From: DUZB01 sp963747555
GTDB lineage: Bacteria; Desulfobacterota; DSM-4660; Desulfatiglandales; Desulfatiglandaceae
Reading direction: 5' to 3'
Length of the DNA: 64,000 bases
NCBI GenBank assembly: GCA_963747555.1
Contig: CAVVFZ010000029.1
Coordinates: 1 to 64,000, forward strand
A program made the translations under genes and the position numbers. Below are positions 20,301-29,317 of the stretch, in pieces. Each line of letters opens with the position of its first letter. Within the stretch, counting starts at the first letter, position 1. Below the pieces are notes generated by a model that was not told the DNA's origin, ran no database searches, and worked only from the letters and a program-made list of their open reading frames with translations.

Positions 20301-22976
20301 TTACTCTTGCGGCGTCAAAATTCCCTTTAACCCCTCCATCGCCTTGCCGAAATCCTCCCAGTGCCCGTTTTCCATGGCCTTCTGGACCTTTTGGAATTCC
20401 TTCGCGGCACGGAGCAATTCCCCGGTTTGAACAGCGGCCGGGGCAGCCTGCCTCACCCCGGATTGGGAGGCGCCGAACAAGGCATTGATGGCTTGGTGAA
20501 GCGTCGGCTCCATCACGACCTTGTTGCCGGAAACCGCGATAACCCGCTTGAGCTGGGGAATGTCGGTCCCTTCGGCGGTCAGGTAAACCGGTTCCACATA
20601 CAGGAAAGAATTGTCGATGGGGATGATCACCAGATTGCCTCGGATGACCCGGCTGCCTTTCTGATCCCACAGGGACAATTGTTCGGATATGAGGGTGTTC
20701 TGATCGATCATGGCCTCGATCTGGATAGGACCCAATGTGAGACGTTCCTTGGGAAGCTGGTAGACCATCAGATCTCCATACTGGGGGAAATCACATTTCG
20801 CCGCCATCCACGCCACCATGTTGTCCCTGCCCTGGGGCGTGAAAGGCATCATGAGGATATACTGAAGCTCCTTCGTATTGGGCAGGCGCATGAGGATATA
20901 ATAGGGTTGCAGAGGGACCGGCGAACCGGCGTACTTTTCCTCGGAAGATGTCCAGAGATCCTCCTGATTGTAAAAGACCTGGGGTTCGATCATGTGATAG
21001 GTCTTGTACATATCCGCCTGAATGGTGAACAGGTCCTCAGGGTATCGCAGATGCCGTTTCAGATCCGGGGAGAGATCGGCAAGATCCTTGAAAACCCCGG
21101 GAAAGGCATGCCGGTAAGCCAGAAGTACGGGATCTTTCGGATCCATGATATAAAACCGGACGGTCCCATCATAGGTGTCCACGATCACTTTCACCGAGTT
21201 TCTGATATAATTGAGCCGCCGGCCGGATTCCGCCTCGCAGGGCTCTGAATAAGGAAAGCCGTCGGACACGGTGTAGGCATCCTGAATCCAATAGAGCTTT
21301 CCCTCGCTTAGAACCAGATAGGGGTCCCTGTCCAACTCAAGAAAGGGCGCGATCCTTGAGACCCGATCCCGGACTTTACGCCAGATCTGTATGCGGCTTT
21401 CAGGACCCAGATAGGATGTCAACAAGATGTTGATCTCGGACCGGGTCCAGGCGAACAGGATCCTTTTCCAGAACCCATCCAGAGGGATCCCTCCCCTTCC
21501 CCGGTATTCCGTGTATACATTGTCATTTCCCCTGGGGTAGTCAAACTCCTTGACTCTGGTTGCAACGATACGGTATCCGGCCATATTTTCGCCGTAATAG
21601 ATGGCCGGCCGACTCACCGTCAGGCCGTAGGACGAGACGGGCGGGATATTTTCGATAATATACTGGGGGAATCCCCCTTCCGCCTCTTTCGAAACAAAAT
21701 TCATGACCAGACCGTAGCCATGGGTGAACTGGAGCCGTTCATTGACCCATGTCGACGCCTTGGGAGGAAGCTTGTTCGCCAGTTCCCTGGCGGAGAGCAT
21801 CACCTGGTGAAATCCTTCCTTTGTATGATAGCGATCCACGTCCACGTTGTAGAACTGGTAGTAAAGACGAATTTCCTGGGTCTGCCGATAGGTTTGAAGA
21901 ATCGGGCGCCAATCCCACAGGCGGATATTATCGATGGTGTCTTGGTTTCCCTGAATATCCCCCGGCGTAAGATCCGTCAAAGACGGATAGGCCTCCTCCC
22001 GGATTCGGTCCAACTGAAAAGCCTTCCGCGTAAGACGGATATTGTTTTTCAAATAGGGGGTTTCCAGCGCCAGTTCATTGGGCGCTACCTTATATTTTTG
22101 AACCAGGCCGGGAATGATGGCGATGAGGATGAAATAGAGCAGGAAATAGCCGCCGACCTCCACCAGCACCGTTGGAAAACGGGGTTTCCATACATTGAGC
22201 AGGATCAGCACGCCAAGGACCAGGGATGCAAAGAGCATGATCCAGAGGCATATTTTCGTCACGTGGTCGGCGGTATATCCGACGCCGTACACAACGCCCC
22301 GCGTGGAATAGAGAAGCTCAAATCGGTCCAGGTAGAAACCCCAGGCCAACGTTGCAAGAAAGAAAAAAAAGAGGATGCACAAGTGACGGGCAACCGTCGG
22401 ATTGATTTGCGGATGGGATAACCGCTCAACCTGAAGCGCTCCGAAAGATGCGTATAAAAACGAGAGGATGATTAGGGCGGTCAGACTAAGCCCCAGCAGG
22501 CCGCCCTGTATCAATTCATAGAATGGGAGACGAAAAAGATAGAAACCGATATCCAGGCCATAGATGGGATCGGTTTCGCCGAAGCCGCCTCCCCACAAAA
22601 AACGTAGATACTTGTCCCATTCGCCGTAAAATATGCGCGCGAAGATCAAGGCGACAAAAAGGGACAACAATACGGGGATCACCCTTGTCATCGCCGAAGA
22701 GATTTTTACCGCATCTCCCTGAAAGACCGAACCGCTCCTCACGGCAAAGCGAAGATTGACCCACAGGTAGATAAAGACGCCGAGAAAGGCAAACCCGAAT
22801 AAGGTCCACTTAATGGAGAGGAGGCGCCAGAAGATATTTCCATAATCCAGCTGGCGCATCCAGAGCCATTCCACAATCCAGCCTGACAGAGCGGATAGCA
22901 GGATAAGAAAGGCAATAACCGATGCCCCCGCCACAACCCAGAAAACAGGTCTTTTTTTGAACCAGTCCAGCTTCAT
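20301..22976 (-). CDS. UPF0182 family large membrane protein
   Basis: An 891-residue protein of the UPF0182 (COG1615) family. The first third holds about seven membrane helices with the family's WLWMRQLDYGNIFWRLL region. The remaining two thirds is a large soluble region with conserved stretches such as YPSLTDLTPGDIQGNQDTI and NDNVYTEYRGRGGIPLDGF. The molecular function of the family is unknown. The frame is intact and the length is normal. The ATG at 22976 follows AAAGGATG. It stands alone, with an unassigned 232-bp gap to the convergent HtrA gene. Confidence 0.93.
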   Translation of the reverse strand: MKLDWFKKRPVFWVVAGASVIAFLILLSALSGWIVEWLWMRQLDYGNIFWRLLSIKWTLFGFAFLGVFIYLWVNLRFAVRSGSVFQGDAVKISSAMTRVIPVLLSLFVALIFARIFYGEWDKYLRFLWGGGFGETDPIYGLDIGFYLFRLPFYELIQGGLLGLSLTALIILSFLYASFGALQVERLSHPQINPTVARHLCILFFFFLATLAWGFYLDRFELLYSTRGVVYGVGYTADHVTKICLWIMLFASLVLGVLILLNVWKPRFPTVLVEVGGYFLLYFILIAIIPGLVQKYKVAPNELALETPYLKNNIRLTRKAFQLDRIREEAYPSLTDLTPGDIQGNQDTIDNIRLWDWRPILQTYRQTQEIRLYYQFYNVDVDRYHTKEGFHQVMLSARELANKLPPKASTWVNERLQFTHGYGLVMNFVSKEAEGGFPQYIIENIPPVSSYGLTVSRPAIYYGENMAGYRIVATRVKEFDYPRGNDNVYTEYRGRGGIPLDGFWKRILFAWTRSEINILLTSYLGPESRIQIWRKVRDRVSRIAPFLELDRDPYLVLSEGKLYWIQDAYTVSDGFPYSEPCEAESGRRLNYIRNSVKVIVDTYDGTVRFYIMDPKDPVLLAYRHAFPGVFKDLADLSPDLKRHLRYPEDLFTIQADMYKTYHMIEPQVFYNQEDLWTSSEEKYAGSPVPLQPYYILMRLPNTKELQYILMMPFTPQGRDNMVAWMAAKCDFPQYGDLMVYQLPKERLTLGPIQIEAMIDQNTLISEQLSLWDQKGSRVIRGNLVIIPIDNSFLYVEPVYLTAEGTDIPQLKRVIAVSGNKVVMEPTLHQAINALFGASQSGVRQAAPAAVQTGELLRAAKEFQKVQKAMENGHWEDFGKAMEGLKGILTPQE

Positions 22977-23072
22977 CAGACTTCATCCTTTCAGGAATTC
23001 AGGGGGACTGAGAGCGTGCCCCTGAAGTTCCTGCACGGATTATTTGAGCCAGTTGAGGCCCAGACCCCCTAT

Positions 23073-23987
23073 TTACTTGCCTGGAGGGAGAAGAAGTTTC
23101 TGTCCAGGATAAATATACTTCTTGTCCTTGAGATGGTTCAGCGTAACCAATTGAGCGACGGTTGTGCCTTGCTTTGCAGCGATCTTGGACAATGAGTCCC
23201 CTGCCTGAACCGTATAATAATCCCCCCCACCTTGCGAAACGGGTTTCATTTTTTCGCCCTTTTCAGCCATTTTGGGTTTGGCCGCCATGGTTACAGTCTT
23301 AAGCAGCTTGTCCGACGCCGGGTTTTGGACATCTCCCCGAATAAGAATGTCGGTTGGCGTCACGCCCTTTTTGCCATAATAGGCCTCGTTCCAACTGTTT
23401 CGCACCCCGACAACCGCACCGTCCAATGAAATACCGGCGTACAATCCTTTCGACAAGGCGTAGACGAGGATGTCGGCACTGATATTGGCCGTGGCCGCGG
23501 CAGCGCCAACCCCGACGGGTCCTGCCGCCGCCCCTACGTCCGCACCCAGCTTCACACTGGGCGACAAGAGTGCATTAACGCCTCTATCGGTCATGGCAAG
23601 CATGATCACCTGAGAGGCCTTGCCGCCTATCTGAAGACCAAAACTTACTTCGCCGATGGTATAAAAAGCCGGTCCTTTCCAAATCCCTGTTTTTGCGTCG
23701 CGGACCACGAATACACCGCTTCCGCCGGAGGCGCCAAAAACAAATGCTCCTTCCAGCACCTGCGGGGAGATTAGGACGCCTTTCGCCTTGCCTAAGAGGT
23801 CGCGAAAACCCGGCAATGCTTTCGAAGCCAGGAAGTTATCCAGGGTTAGTACGGATTTCACCACAAGCTGCGACGTATCTGAAGCATCGTCGGCGAAAAC
23901 AGGGGTGATATTGAAAACCGTAAATGCAAACGCCAAAACAACGACTGCCACCATACCTCTTATCAACGACATCTTCTGTTTACCCAT
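23073..23987 (-). CDS. SYLF (Ysc84) lipid-binding domain protein with C-terminal LysM
   Basis: 304 residues with a signal peptide (about 1-32, ending PVFADD). The SYLF/Ysc84 domain follows (about 45-215): KAKGVLISPQVLEGAFVFG, SGVFVVRD, VSFGLQIGGKASQVIML, VKLGADVGAAAGPVG and SKGLYAGISLDGA are all typical. After a lysine-rich linker, the C-terminal 45 residues form a LysM peptidoglycan-binding module (YTVQAGDSLSKIAAKQGTT...GQKLLLP). Bacterial SYLF proteins usually end after the SYLF domain, so the LysM fusion suggests a periplasmic protein bridging lipid and cell wall. AGGAGGAAAAGG precedes the ATG. Confidence 0.9.
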   Translation of the reverse strand: MGKQKMSLIRGMVAVVVLAFAFTVFNITPVFADDASDTSQLVVKSVLTLDNFLASKALPGFRDLLGKAKGVLISPQVLEGAFVFGASGGSGVFVVRDAKTGIWKGPAFYTIGEVSFGLQIGGKASQVIMLAMTDRGVNALLSPSVKLGADVGAAAGPVGVGAAAATANISADILVYALSKGLYAGISLDGAVVGVRNSWNEAYYGKKGVTPTDILIRGDVQNPASDKLLKTVTMAAKPKMAEKGEKMKPVSQGGGDYYTVQAGDSLSKIAAKQGTTVAQLVTLNHLKDKKYIYPGQKLLLPPGK

Positions 23988-24652
23988 AATTCCTTTTCCT
24001 CCTCTTTCGGTTTAGATTTAACGATTACGTTATCGAACAGATCCACATACGCATTATAATATTTTTACTTAATGATACAATGCCAAATAAAAGGGAATGG
24101 GCGGAATCATGTATTTTGCCCTCAAAAGGGAGGTAGAACGCAAACAGAGCCCTTTGACGGAATGACTTTGCTGAATCTAAGTGGTTTCCAGAGATTTTGA
24201 ATAGGACACAGCATGGCCTGGCCCTGCTGCATTAACTCTGGAAAACGAGGAAAAAAAATGATATAAAAACGTATTTTATTCAAATTCCCTGGCAGGGAAA
24301 TGCGGAATCAGGAAACCCATTCCGTCACAAGGTCTTTTTTGCTGCCGCATCCAATTCCTACGGCAGCACCGGCTCTTTAGGCTGGTACGGACAAGTGGAT
24401 GAAACTCAAGGGGTTTGGTTGTATCAGCCTAAAAGCGCGTCTCCACGGTCGGTGAAGGTTTATCCAAGATGCGGCAGCAAAAAAGACCTCGTGACTCCAT
24501 TACCGCCAGGATTTTTGAATATGATGCCAAAAAAGAGTATTTTCACCCTATTCGAATTTCGTGTGTGACTTCTCTGCCGGCAACAAAACTTTTCATCACG
24601 TCAACCTTGCAAGTCGCGACCGGGGAAACGGGGGCGTGGAAATGAGTATTTT
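23988..24652. other. 665-bp intergenic region with a full MITE-like repeat
   Basis: It lies between the divergent SYLF-LysM and ubiE genes. It contains repeat copy 3 (24271-24527). To its left, 24115-24205 ends in GATTTTGAATAGGACAC, similar to the end of the repeat, and may be a further decayed fragment. No supported gene or RNA is seen. Confidence 0.65.
24271..24527. mobile_element. MITE-like palindromic element, full copy 3 (257 bp)
   Basis: Inverted relative to copy 2. Inner arms at 24324-24351 and 24468-24495 are 28-base inverted repeats with one mismatch. A central pair (TTTAGGCTGGTAC / GTATCAGCCTAAA) is covariant with that of copy 2: the sequences differ but the pairing is kept. Outer arms start GTATTTTATTCAAATTCCC and end AGGATTTTTGAATATGATGC. 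The target duplication is decayed; both flanks are A-rich. Confidence 0.8.
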
Positions 24653-25459
24653 ATGGGATTAAATCGTATCTGGATGGGGAGAAAAGAACGTCTGGAACAA
24701 CTGGACGAATATGTGCAACGAGAAAACCTGGCCCACTTCGGTTTTGAAGAGCTGAACGAGGCGGACAAAGCCGAACGGGTGCGCCGTCATTTTGATGCGG
24801 TAGCTCGCAAATATGACGTGATGAATACCCTGCTCAGTTTCGGCGCCCATTATCTATGGAAACAGCAGGCTATCCACATGCTGGACCTGAAGCCCGGCAG
24901 TAAGATCCTGGATGTTTGCGGGGGCACCGGTGATCTATCCATTTTATCCCAACGGGCGGTGGGGTCCGCAGGCCGGGTTGTCCTCTACGATATCAACCGC
25001 TCCATGATCACGGCCGGACGGCGAAAACGTACCAACCAGGCGACCCGAAAACAAATCACCTATATTCAGGGCGACGCAGAAAAGATTGCGTTTCAAGACA
25101 ACACCTTTGACGTAGTCATGATCGGATTCGCCGTACGAAACATCACCCATATGAAGCAGGCCTTCAGGGAAATGGTTCGCGTCCTTAAACCCGGCGGCAC
25201 GTTTCTTTGTCTTGAATTTTCCAGACCTGTATGGCCCTGGTTCCGATGGCTTTACGATTTCTACTCCTTTTACATCATGCCGGTCCTGGGAAACGCCATC
25301 GCCGGGGACAAAACCGCCTACACCTGCCTGCCGGAAACCATTCGGCTGTTTCTCCTCCCGGATGAACTCTCGGACATCTTCCGGGAGGTGGGTCTTTCCG
25401 ACGTCAACTACAGATTATTAACCAATGGTATCGCCGTAGCCCATACGGCAATAAAATAA
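24653..25459 (+). CDS. ubiE: ubiquinone/menaquinone biosynthesis C-methyltransferase UbiE
   Basis: A 268-residue class I SAM-dependent methyltransferase of the UbiE/MenG family, which methylates the quinone ring. Motifs are VRRHFDAVARKYDVMNTLLSFG, the SAM-binding LDVCGGTGDLS, FDVVMIGFAVRNITH, LKPGGTFLCLEFSRP and the C-terminal family ending GIAVAHTAIK. The protein has about 25 extra N-terminal residues compared with E. coli UbiE; an internal start is possible, since no strong ribosome site precedes 24653. UbiG follows after 8 bp, so the pair is an operon. Whether the product is ubiquinone or menaquinone cannot be decided from this gene alone. Confidence 0.88.
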   Translation: MGLNRIWMGRKERLEQLDEYVQRENLAHFGFEELNEADKAERVRRHFDAVARKYDVMNTLLSFGAHYLWKQQAIHMLDLKPGSKILDVCGGTGDLSILSQRAVGSAGRVVLYDINRSMITAGRRKRTNQATRKQITYIQGDAEKIAFQDNTFDVVMIGFAVRNITHMKQAFREMVRVLKPGGTFLCLEFSRPVWPWFRWLYDFYSFYIMPVLGNAIAGDKTAYTCLPETIRLFLLPDELSDIFREVGLSDVNYRLLTNGIAVAHTAIK

Positions 25460-25467
25460 GGGTTGCC

Positions 25468-26178
25468 ATGGACAATGCGGACGGTACCGAGATTGCTAAA
25501 TTTGATCGCCTGGCCTCTCGCTGGTGGGACTCCTCGGGACCGCTAAAATCCCTTCATGAAATCAATCCTCTAAGGCTGCGGTATATCCGTCAGCGGGCAT
25601 CGCTGAAAGGAACAAAGGTTCTGGACGTGGGTTGCGGCGGCGGGATCCTCTCCGAAGCCCTGGCCTCAGCCGGCGCCCGGGTTACGGGTATCGATCTGGG
25701 GGCTGATGCCCTGGCTGCGGCGCGTCATCATGCCGCCATGAAAGGATTGAAGATTGATTATCGGCAGGAGGCGGTGGAAACCCTGGCATCATCGGATATG
25801 GATCTGTACGATCTGGTGGCCTGTATGGAACTGCTGGAGCATGTCCCCGATCCCCGATCCGTAGTCCGCGCGTGTTCCCGGCTCCTGAAGCCGAACGGAG
25901 ATCTCATCTTCGCGACGATCAACCGCAATCTGAAATCCTTCCTCTTCGCCATTATCGGCGCCGAATATATCCTCCGTCTCCTGCCCACGGGCTCCCACCG
26001 GCATACCAGGTTTATCAGGCCGCATGAATTAATCGGATGGGGAGAAAACGATCATTTGGAAATACGGGATACAACCGGACTGGGATACAACCCTTTCACG
26101 CACGGGTATTTTCTGACCAGGGATACAAGCGTAAACTATTTTGCCCATTTTAAGAAGAGAAAGGGGACAGGCAAATAG
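25468..26178 (+). CDS. ubiG: UbiG-like O-methyltransferase
   Basis: A 236-residue SAM-dependent methyltransferase. It shows the UbiG order FDRLASRWWDSSGPLKSLHEINPLR (split family signature), SAM motif VLDVGCGGGILSEALA, MELLEHVPDP, and ATINRNLKSF with AEYILRLLP. UbiG performs both O-methylations in ubiquinone synthesis. It follows ubiE, and a UbiB-family gene lies 5 kb away. Intact, normal length (E. coli 240 residues). Confidence 0.9.
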   Translation: MDNADGTEIAKFDRLASRWWDSSGPLKSLHEINPLRLRYIRQRASLKGTKVLDVGCGGGILSEALASAGARVTGIDLGADALAAARHHAAMKGLKIDYRQEAVETLASSDMDLYDLVACMELLEHVPDPRSVVRACSRLLKPNGDLIFATINRNLKSFLFAIIGAEYILRLLPTGSHRHTRFIRPHELIGWGENDHLEIRDTTGLGYNPFTHGYFLTRDTSVNYFAHFKKRKGTGK

Positions 26179-26254
26179 TTTTTGATTGTCGCTATTCAAC
26201 CCCACTCCTTTTGAAGGGAGAACTCTACTGAAGAAGCCCGTCCTCAGTTCCCAC

Positions 26255-27166
26255 TCATTGATTCGGGTCTAAGAAATCGGCCTTTGCGAATTCAGGATTT
26301 GGGTAGGTATAGAATCCGCGGCCGGTCTTCATCCCCAGCCGGCCCGCTTCAATGAGCTCTTTCAGCGCGTTGGGCGGTCGATCTTCCGGCTTTTGGGATT
26401 CCTGAAAATAGACCATTTCAATGTCCCAGATCACATCGAGACCCACCGTATCCATCAGGCCAAAGGGTCCCCAGGGAGTTTTGGCAAACACCATAAATGC
26501 TCGATCTACATCCCTGAAATCCACAATGCCCTCCGCCCACATGAGCAACACTTCTTTCTTGATAGCCCGCCAGACCCGGTTGAAGCAGAATCCCAGTGAC
26601 TCTTTCTTGACCCTGAGAGGAATAACATTCAGTGATTTGACAAACCTTACACCTGCCTCCAGAACTTCCGGCGACGTCCTGGTGCCGCCCATCACATCAG
26701 CCATGTTCTGTCCCAGAACCAGTTGGTAGAAATGAATGTTAAGGCATCTTTCAGGGCGCTTCGTAACATTTTCCAGTCTGGATACCGGCATAGAAGACGA
26801 ATTGGTGGCCAGGATAGCGCCATCGGAGCAATGTGCATCCATTTCCGCCCAGATCTTCCTTTTTATTTCCAGATTTTCAGGAACCACTTCAATAATTAGG
26901 TCGGCATCCTGAACAGCTTCCCGAAAGCCGCCTGAAAGCGCCACCTGCCCTGCGGCACCCTTCCATTTTCCTAAATCCACGGGTCCGGATGAAGAACCGT
27001 TTGCAATAAGATGATTGAAGTTTTCGAGCATTCGACCGAGAGCTCCACGATCCGGATCATACCCCCGAACGTTGTATCCCATGGCGGCAGACTGAAGCGC
27101 GATCTGAGCGCCCAGTGTCCCCAGACCCAGAACCGCAACACTATGTATTATAGTCTTTGCTTCCAT
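26255..27166 (-). CDS. 3-hydroxyacyl-CoA dehydrogenase family protein
   Basis: 303 residues. The N-terminal Rossmann domain has VAVLGLGTLGAQIA. The family stretches ADLIIEVVPENLEIK and ATNSSSMPVSRL follow, then the C-terminal helical domain ending LGMKTGRGFYTYPNP. It oxidises a 3-hydroxyacyl-CoA or a related 3-hydroxy acid with NAD+. The ATG at 27166 (AAGGA upstream) is preferred over an upstream TTG. It starts 15 bp after the BKACE stop, so it likely oxidises or reduces an intermediate of the same pathway. Confidence 0.88.
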   Translation of the reverse strand: MEAKTIIHSVAVLGLGTLGAQIALQSAAMGYNVRGYDPDRGALGRMLENFNHLIANGSSSGPVDLGKWKGAAGQVALSGGFREAVQDADLIIEVVPENLEIKRKIWAEMDAHCSDGAILATNSSSMPVSRLENVTKRPERCLNIHFYQLVLGQNMADVMGGTRTSPEVLEAGVRFVKSLNVIPLRVKKESLGFCFNRVWRAIKKEVLLMWAEGIVDFRDVDRAFMVFAKTPWGPFGLMDTVGLDVIWDIEMVYFQESQKPEDRPPNALKELIEAGRLGMKTGRGFYTYPNPEFAKADFLDPNQ

Positions 27167-27180
27167 TAACCCAATCCTTC

Positions 27181-28116
27181 TCAAAAACCAACCTTATCCA
27201 GGCCTTTCAGACCCAGGATCTGTCTTGCCTCCTCGGGGGTCGCGGGTGCGAGACCCAGTTCGCGGGCAATACGAATGATTTTGGCCACCTGTTCTCCGCT
27301 GTTCTTCGCCAAGACACCCTTTTCCAGATACAAATTATCTTCAAGCCCCACCCGGCCGTTACCGCCCATGATCAGTGCCTGAGTCACCATTGGGAACTGA
27401 TTTCGCCCGGCCGCGCACACCGACCATACAAAATTCCCGATGCGACGTTCCGCCTCGCCCAAAAGGTATACCAGGTTTTCCGCCGATGCTGATATGCCAC
27501 CCAGAATTCCCAACACGAACTGCAGATACACCGGCGGTTTTACGTGACCTTCCTGAATTAAAAAGGCCACGTTGTTGATCATGCCCACATCATAAATCTC
27601 AAATTCGGGTTTAGTCCCCTGCCGGGCAAAGTTCTCCAGGAACTTTCGCATGGTGTAAAAGGTGTTCGGGAAAATGTAGTCCTCGGTTCCGGCCAGATAC
27701 TCCTTTTCCCAGTCATGTTTCCAATCGGTAAATTTATCCGCTACATGAAACAGGGCGAAGTTGAGGGAACCGGCATTTAAAGAGGCCAATTCCGGACGCA
27801 GGGAGTTAACCACCCGAACCCGGTTTTCCACCGGTTCACCCAGCCGTCCGCCCGTGGTGGTGCACAGAATAATATCGCAGCGCTTTTTGACTTCGGAAGC
27901 GATATATTTGAAGGTCTCCTGATCCGCGTTGGGAACACCCGTTTCCTGGTCACGCACGTGAACATGGGCGACGGCGCCCCCCGCTTCGTACACGGACAGG
28001 ATATCCGCGATGATCTCATCTGCGGTAACCGGAAGGTGGGGTGACATGCTTGGCGTATGAATGGCGCCGGTGACGGCTGCCGTAAATATTCTTTTGTTGC
28101 CTGGATTTGCTTTCAT
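27181..28116 (-). CDS. beta-keto acid cleavage enzyme (BKACE, 3-keto-5-aminohexanoate cleavage-type)
   Basis: 311 residues of the DUF849/BKACE family, zinc enzymes that condense a beta-keto acid with acetyl-CoA and split it into a CoA thioester plus acetoacetate. The TIM-barrel motifs are TGAIHTPSMSPHLP, the zinc-ligand stretch VAHVHVRD, the substrate-loop LASLNAGSLNF, and RVGLEDNLYL. The best known member, Kce, acts in lysine fermentation, but the family covers many substrates, so this one cannot be assigned. The start at 28116 matches the family; the longer frame to 28170 is unlikely. It is co-directional with the dehydrogenase downstream and a solute-binding protein upstream. Confidence 0.88.
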   Translation of the reverse strand: MKANPGNKRIFTAAVTGAIHTPSMSPHLPVTADEIIADILSVYEAGGAVAHVHVRDQETGVPNADQETFKYIASEVKKRCDIILCTTTGGRLGEPVENRVRVVNSLRPELASLNAGSLNFALFHVADKFTDWKHDWEKEYLAGTEDYIFPNTFYTMRKFLENFARQGTKPEFEIYDVGMINNVAFLIQEGHVKPPVYLQFVLGILGGISASAENLVYLLGEAERRIGNFVWSVCAAGRNQFPMVTQALIMGGNGRVGLEDNLYLEKGVLAKNSGEQVAKIIRIARELGLAPATPEEARQILGLKGLDKVGF

Positions 28117-28194
28117 AATTTTCTCACGCTTATTTGTAATGTTCCTGATCTGCAGCTTTGTGCCACGCATAGATCAAATCTTTTCAAAACAGGA

Positions 28195-28229
28195 TTGCCT
28201 CCATCCGTTACAAATCCGAATGGAGGCAA
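28195..28229 (-). terminator. putative intrinsic terminator after the solute-binding protein gene
   Basis: A perfect 10-bp stem (TTGCCTCCAT / ATGGAGGCAA) closes a 15-base loop, 18 bp after the stop at 28247. Reading leftward it is followed by TCCTGTTTTG, a modest T-run. It would separate the transporter gene from BKACE. Confidence 0.55.
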
Positions 28230-28246
28230 AGACCTTATTTTGAGCC

Positions 28247-29317
28247 CTATTTTCCAAAACCAGGACAGCCGGTTTTCTCACAGGGAACCGTCACTTTTTC
28301 AGCAGACACTTCCTTAGGGGTGCCCACATAGGCATGCTTGAAATAGGGATTGCTTTTGACAATCTCTGCTATCCATATAGGCATCTGCGCCTGATGGTCG
28401 CAGGCCCGCATGGTCCATTTTCCGGCCGGACCATCGTACACCAGACCTTCCCATGCCGCAATTACTTTATCCACATCCGTACTGCCGGCTTTCTCAATGG
28501 CCTTAAAAAGAAAAGTAGCGGCCAGATAAGCTTTGCCCTGGAGCCAGGTGGGGTAGTGCCCTTCGGTCTTTTTGAACTGTTCCACAAACTTCTTGTTGGC
28601 CTCGGTGGGAATGGTAACCATATAGGTCTCGGCGGTTACACTGCCGGTGACGGCTTCGTCGTTGGCCACCACTTGAATGGCGTTCTCATCATTGAGATAG
28701 TAACAGGCAAACCAGGCTTTCAGGCCCATCGGTTTGGCCTGTTTGAGCAGCAGGGTGAGATCATTTCCCCAGTTGGACGTAAATACCACCTCTGCGCCCG
28801 ATGCGATGATCTGGCTCACATAAGGGGCAAAATCCTTGGTGCCCATGGGGTGCATCACGGTCCCAACAATTTCGGCTTGGGGATTGAGTTCTTTGAGTTT
28901 GCTCACAAAAGCTTCCACCGCCTCTTTTCCAAAGGAGTAGTCCTGTGCGATGCAGAAGACTTTCTTGAATTTCTGATCAGCCACCCAGTAGGCCAAGGCA
29001 TAGGATTGGTTGTCGGTAGTGGCGCAGGCGCGAAAAAAATTGCGGGCGCACTTTTCTCCGGTAAGACTCGTGACGGCCATGCCATAGCTGAGCATAATGG
29101 CGTTCTTCTTGGTAGCCCAAACCGACATGGCGCCCCCCACCGAACTGCCGGTCCCCCCCATAAAGAACTTGACGCCGTCCTTCATCATGAGCTTGGTGGC
29201 CTTTTGCACGGCCACTGCAGGTTTCAATTCACTGTCCATGGGAATAACTTCAACCTTTTTTCCCAGAAGCCCACCATTTTCATTGACCATCTTGGCCGCG
29301 TACTGCGCTTTCCAAAA
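28247..29317 (-). CDS. branched-chain-type ABC transporter substrate-binding protein, 5'-truncated
   Basis: A periplasmic-binding-fold type 1 protein of the LivJ/LivK class, which captures amino acids or carboxylates for an ABC importer. Recognisable parts are YAAKMVNENGGLLGKKVEVI, DGVKFFMGGTGSSV, KKVFCIAQDYSFGKEAVE and a typical C-terminal lobe ending PCEKTGCPGFGK. The signal peptide and about 60 N-terminal residues are missing. Homology begins abruptly near 29317, where the reading frame runs into the tail of a 3-hydroxyacyl-CoA dehydrogenase gene. The first usable ATG is at 29290. As it stands the product would not be exported, so it is probably non-functional unless the junction is an assembly error. 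Confidence 0.85.
   Translation of the reverse strand, partial: FWKAQYAAKMVNENGGLLGKKVEVIPMDSELKPAVAVQKATKLMMKDGVKFFMGGTGSSVGGAMSVWATKKNAIMLSYGMAVTSLTGEKCARNFFRACATTDNQSYALAYWVADQKFKKVFCIAQDYSFGKEAVEAFVSKLKELNPQAEIVGTVMHPMGTKDFAPYVSQIIASGAEVVFTSNWGNDLTLLLKQAKPMGLKAWFACYYLNDENAIQVVANDEAVTGSVTAETYMVTIPTEANKKFVEQFKKTEGHYPTWLQGKAYLAATFLFKAIEKAGSTDVDKVIAAWEGLVYDGPAGKWTMRACDHQAQMPIWIAEIVKSNPYFKHAYVGTPKEVSAEKVTVPCEKTGCPGFGK

Noticed and set aside
24115..24205. A possible sixth decayed copy of the MITE-like repeat
   Set aside because: Only the end GATTTTGAATAGGACAC resembles the family; the arms are not convincing.
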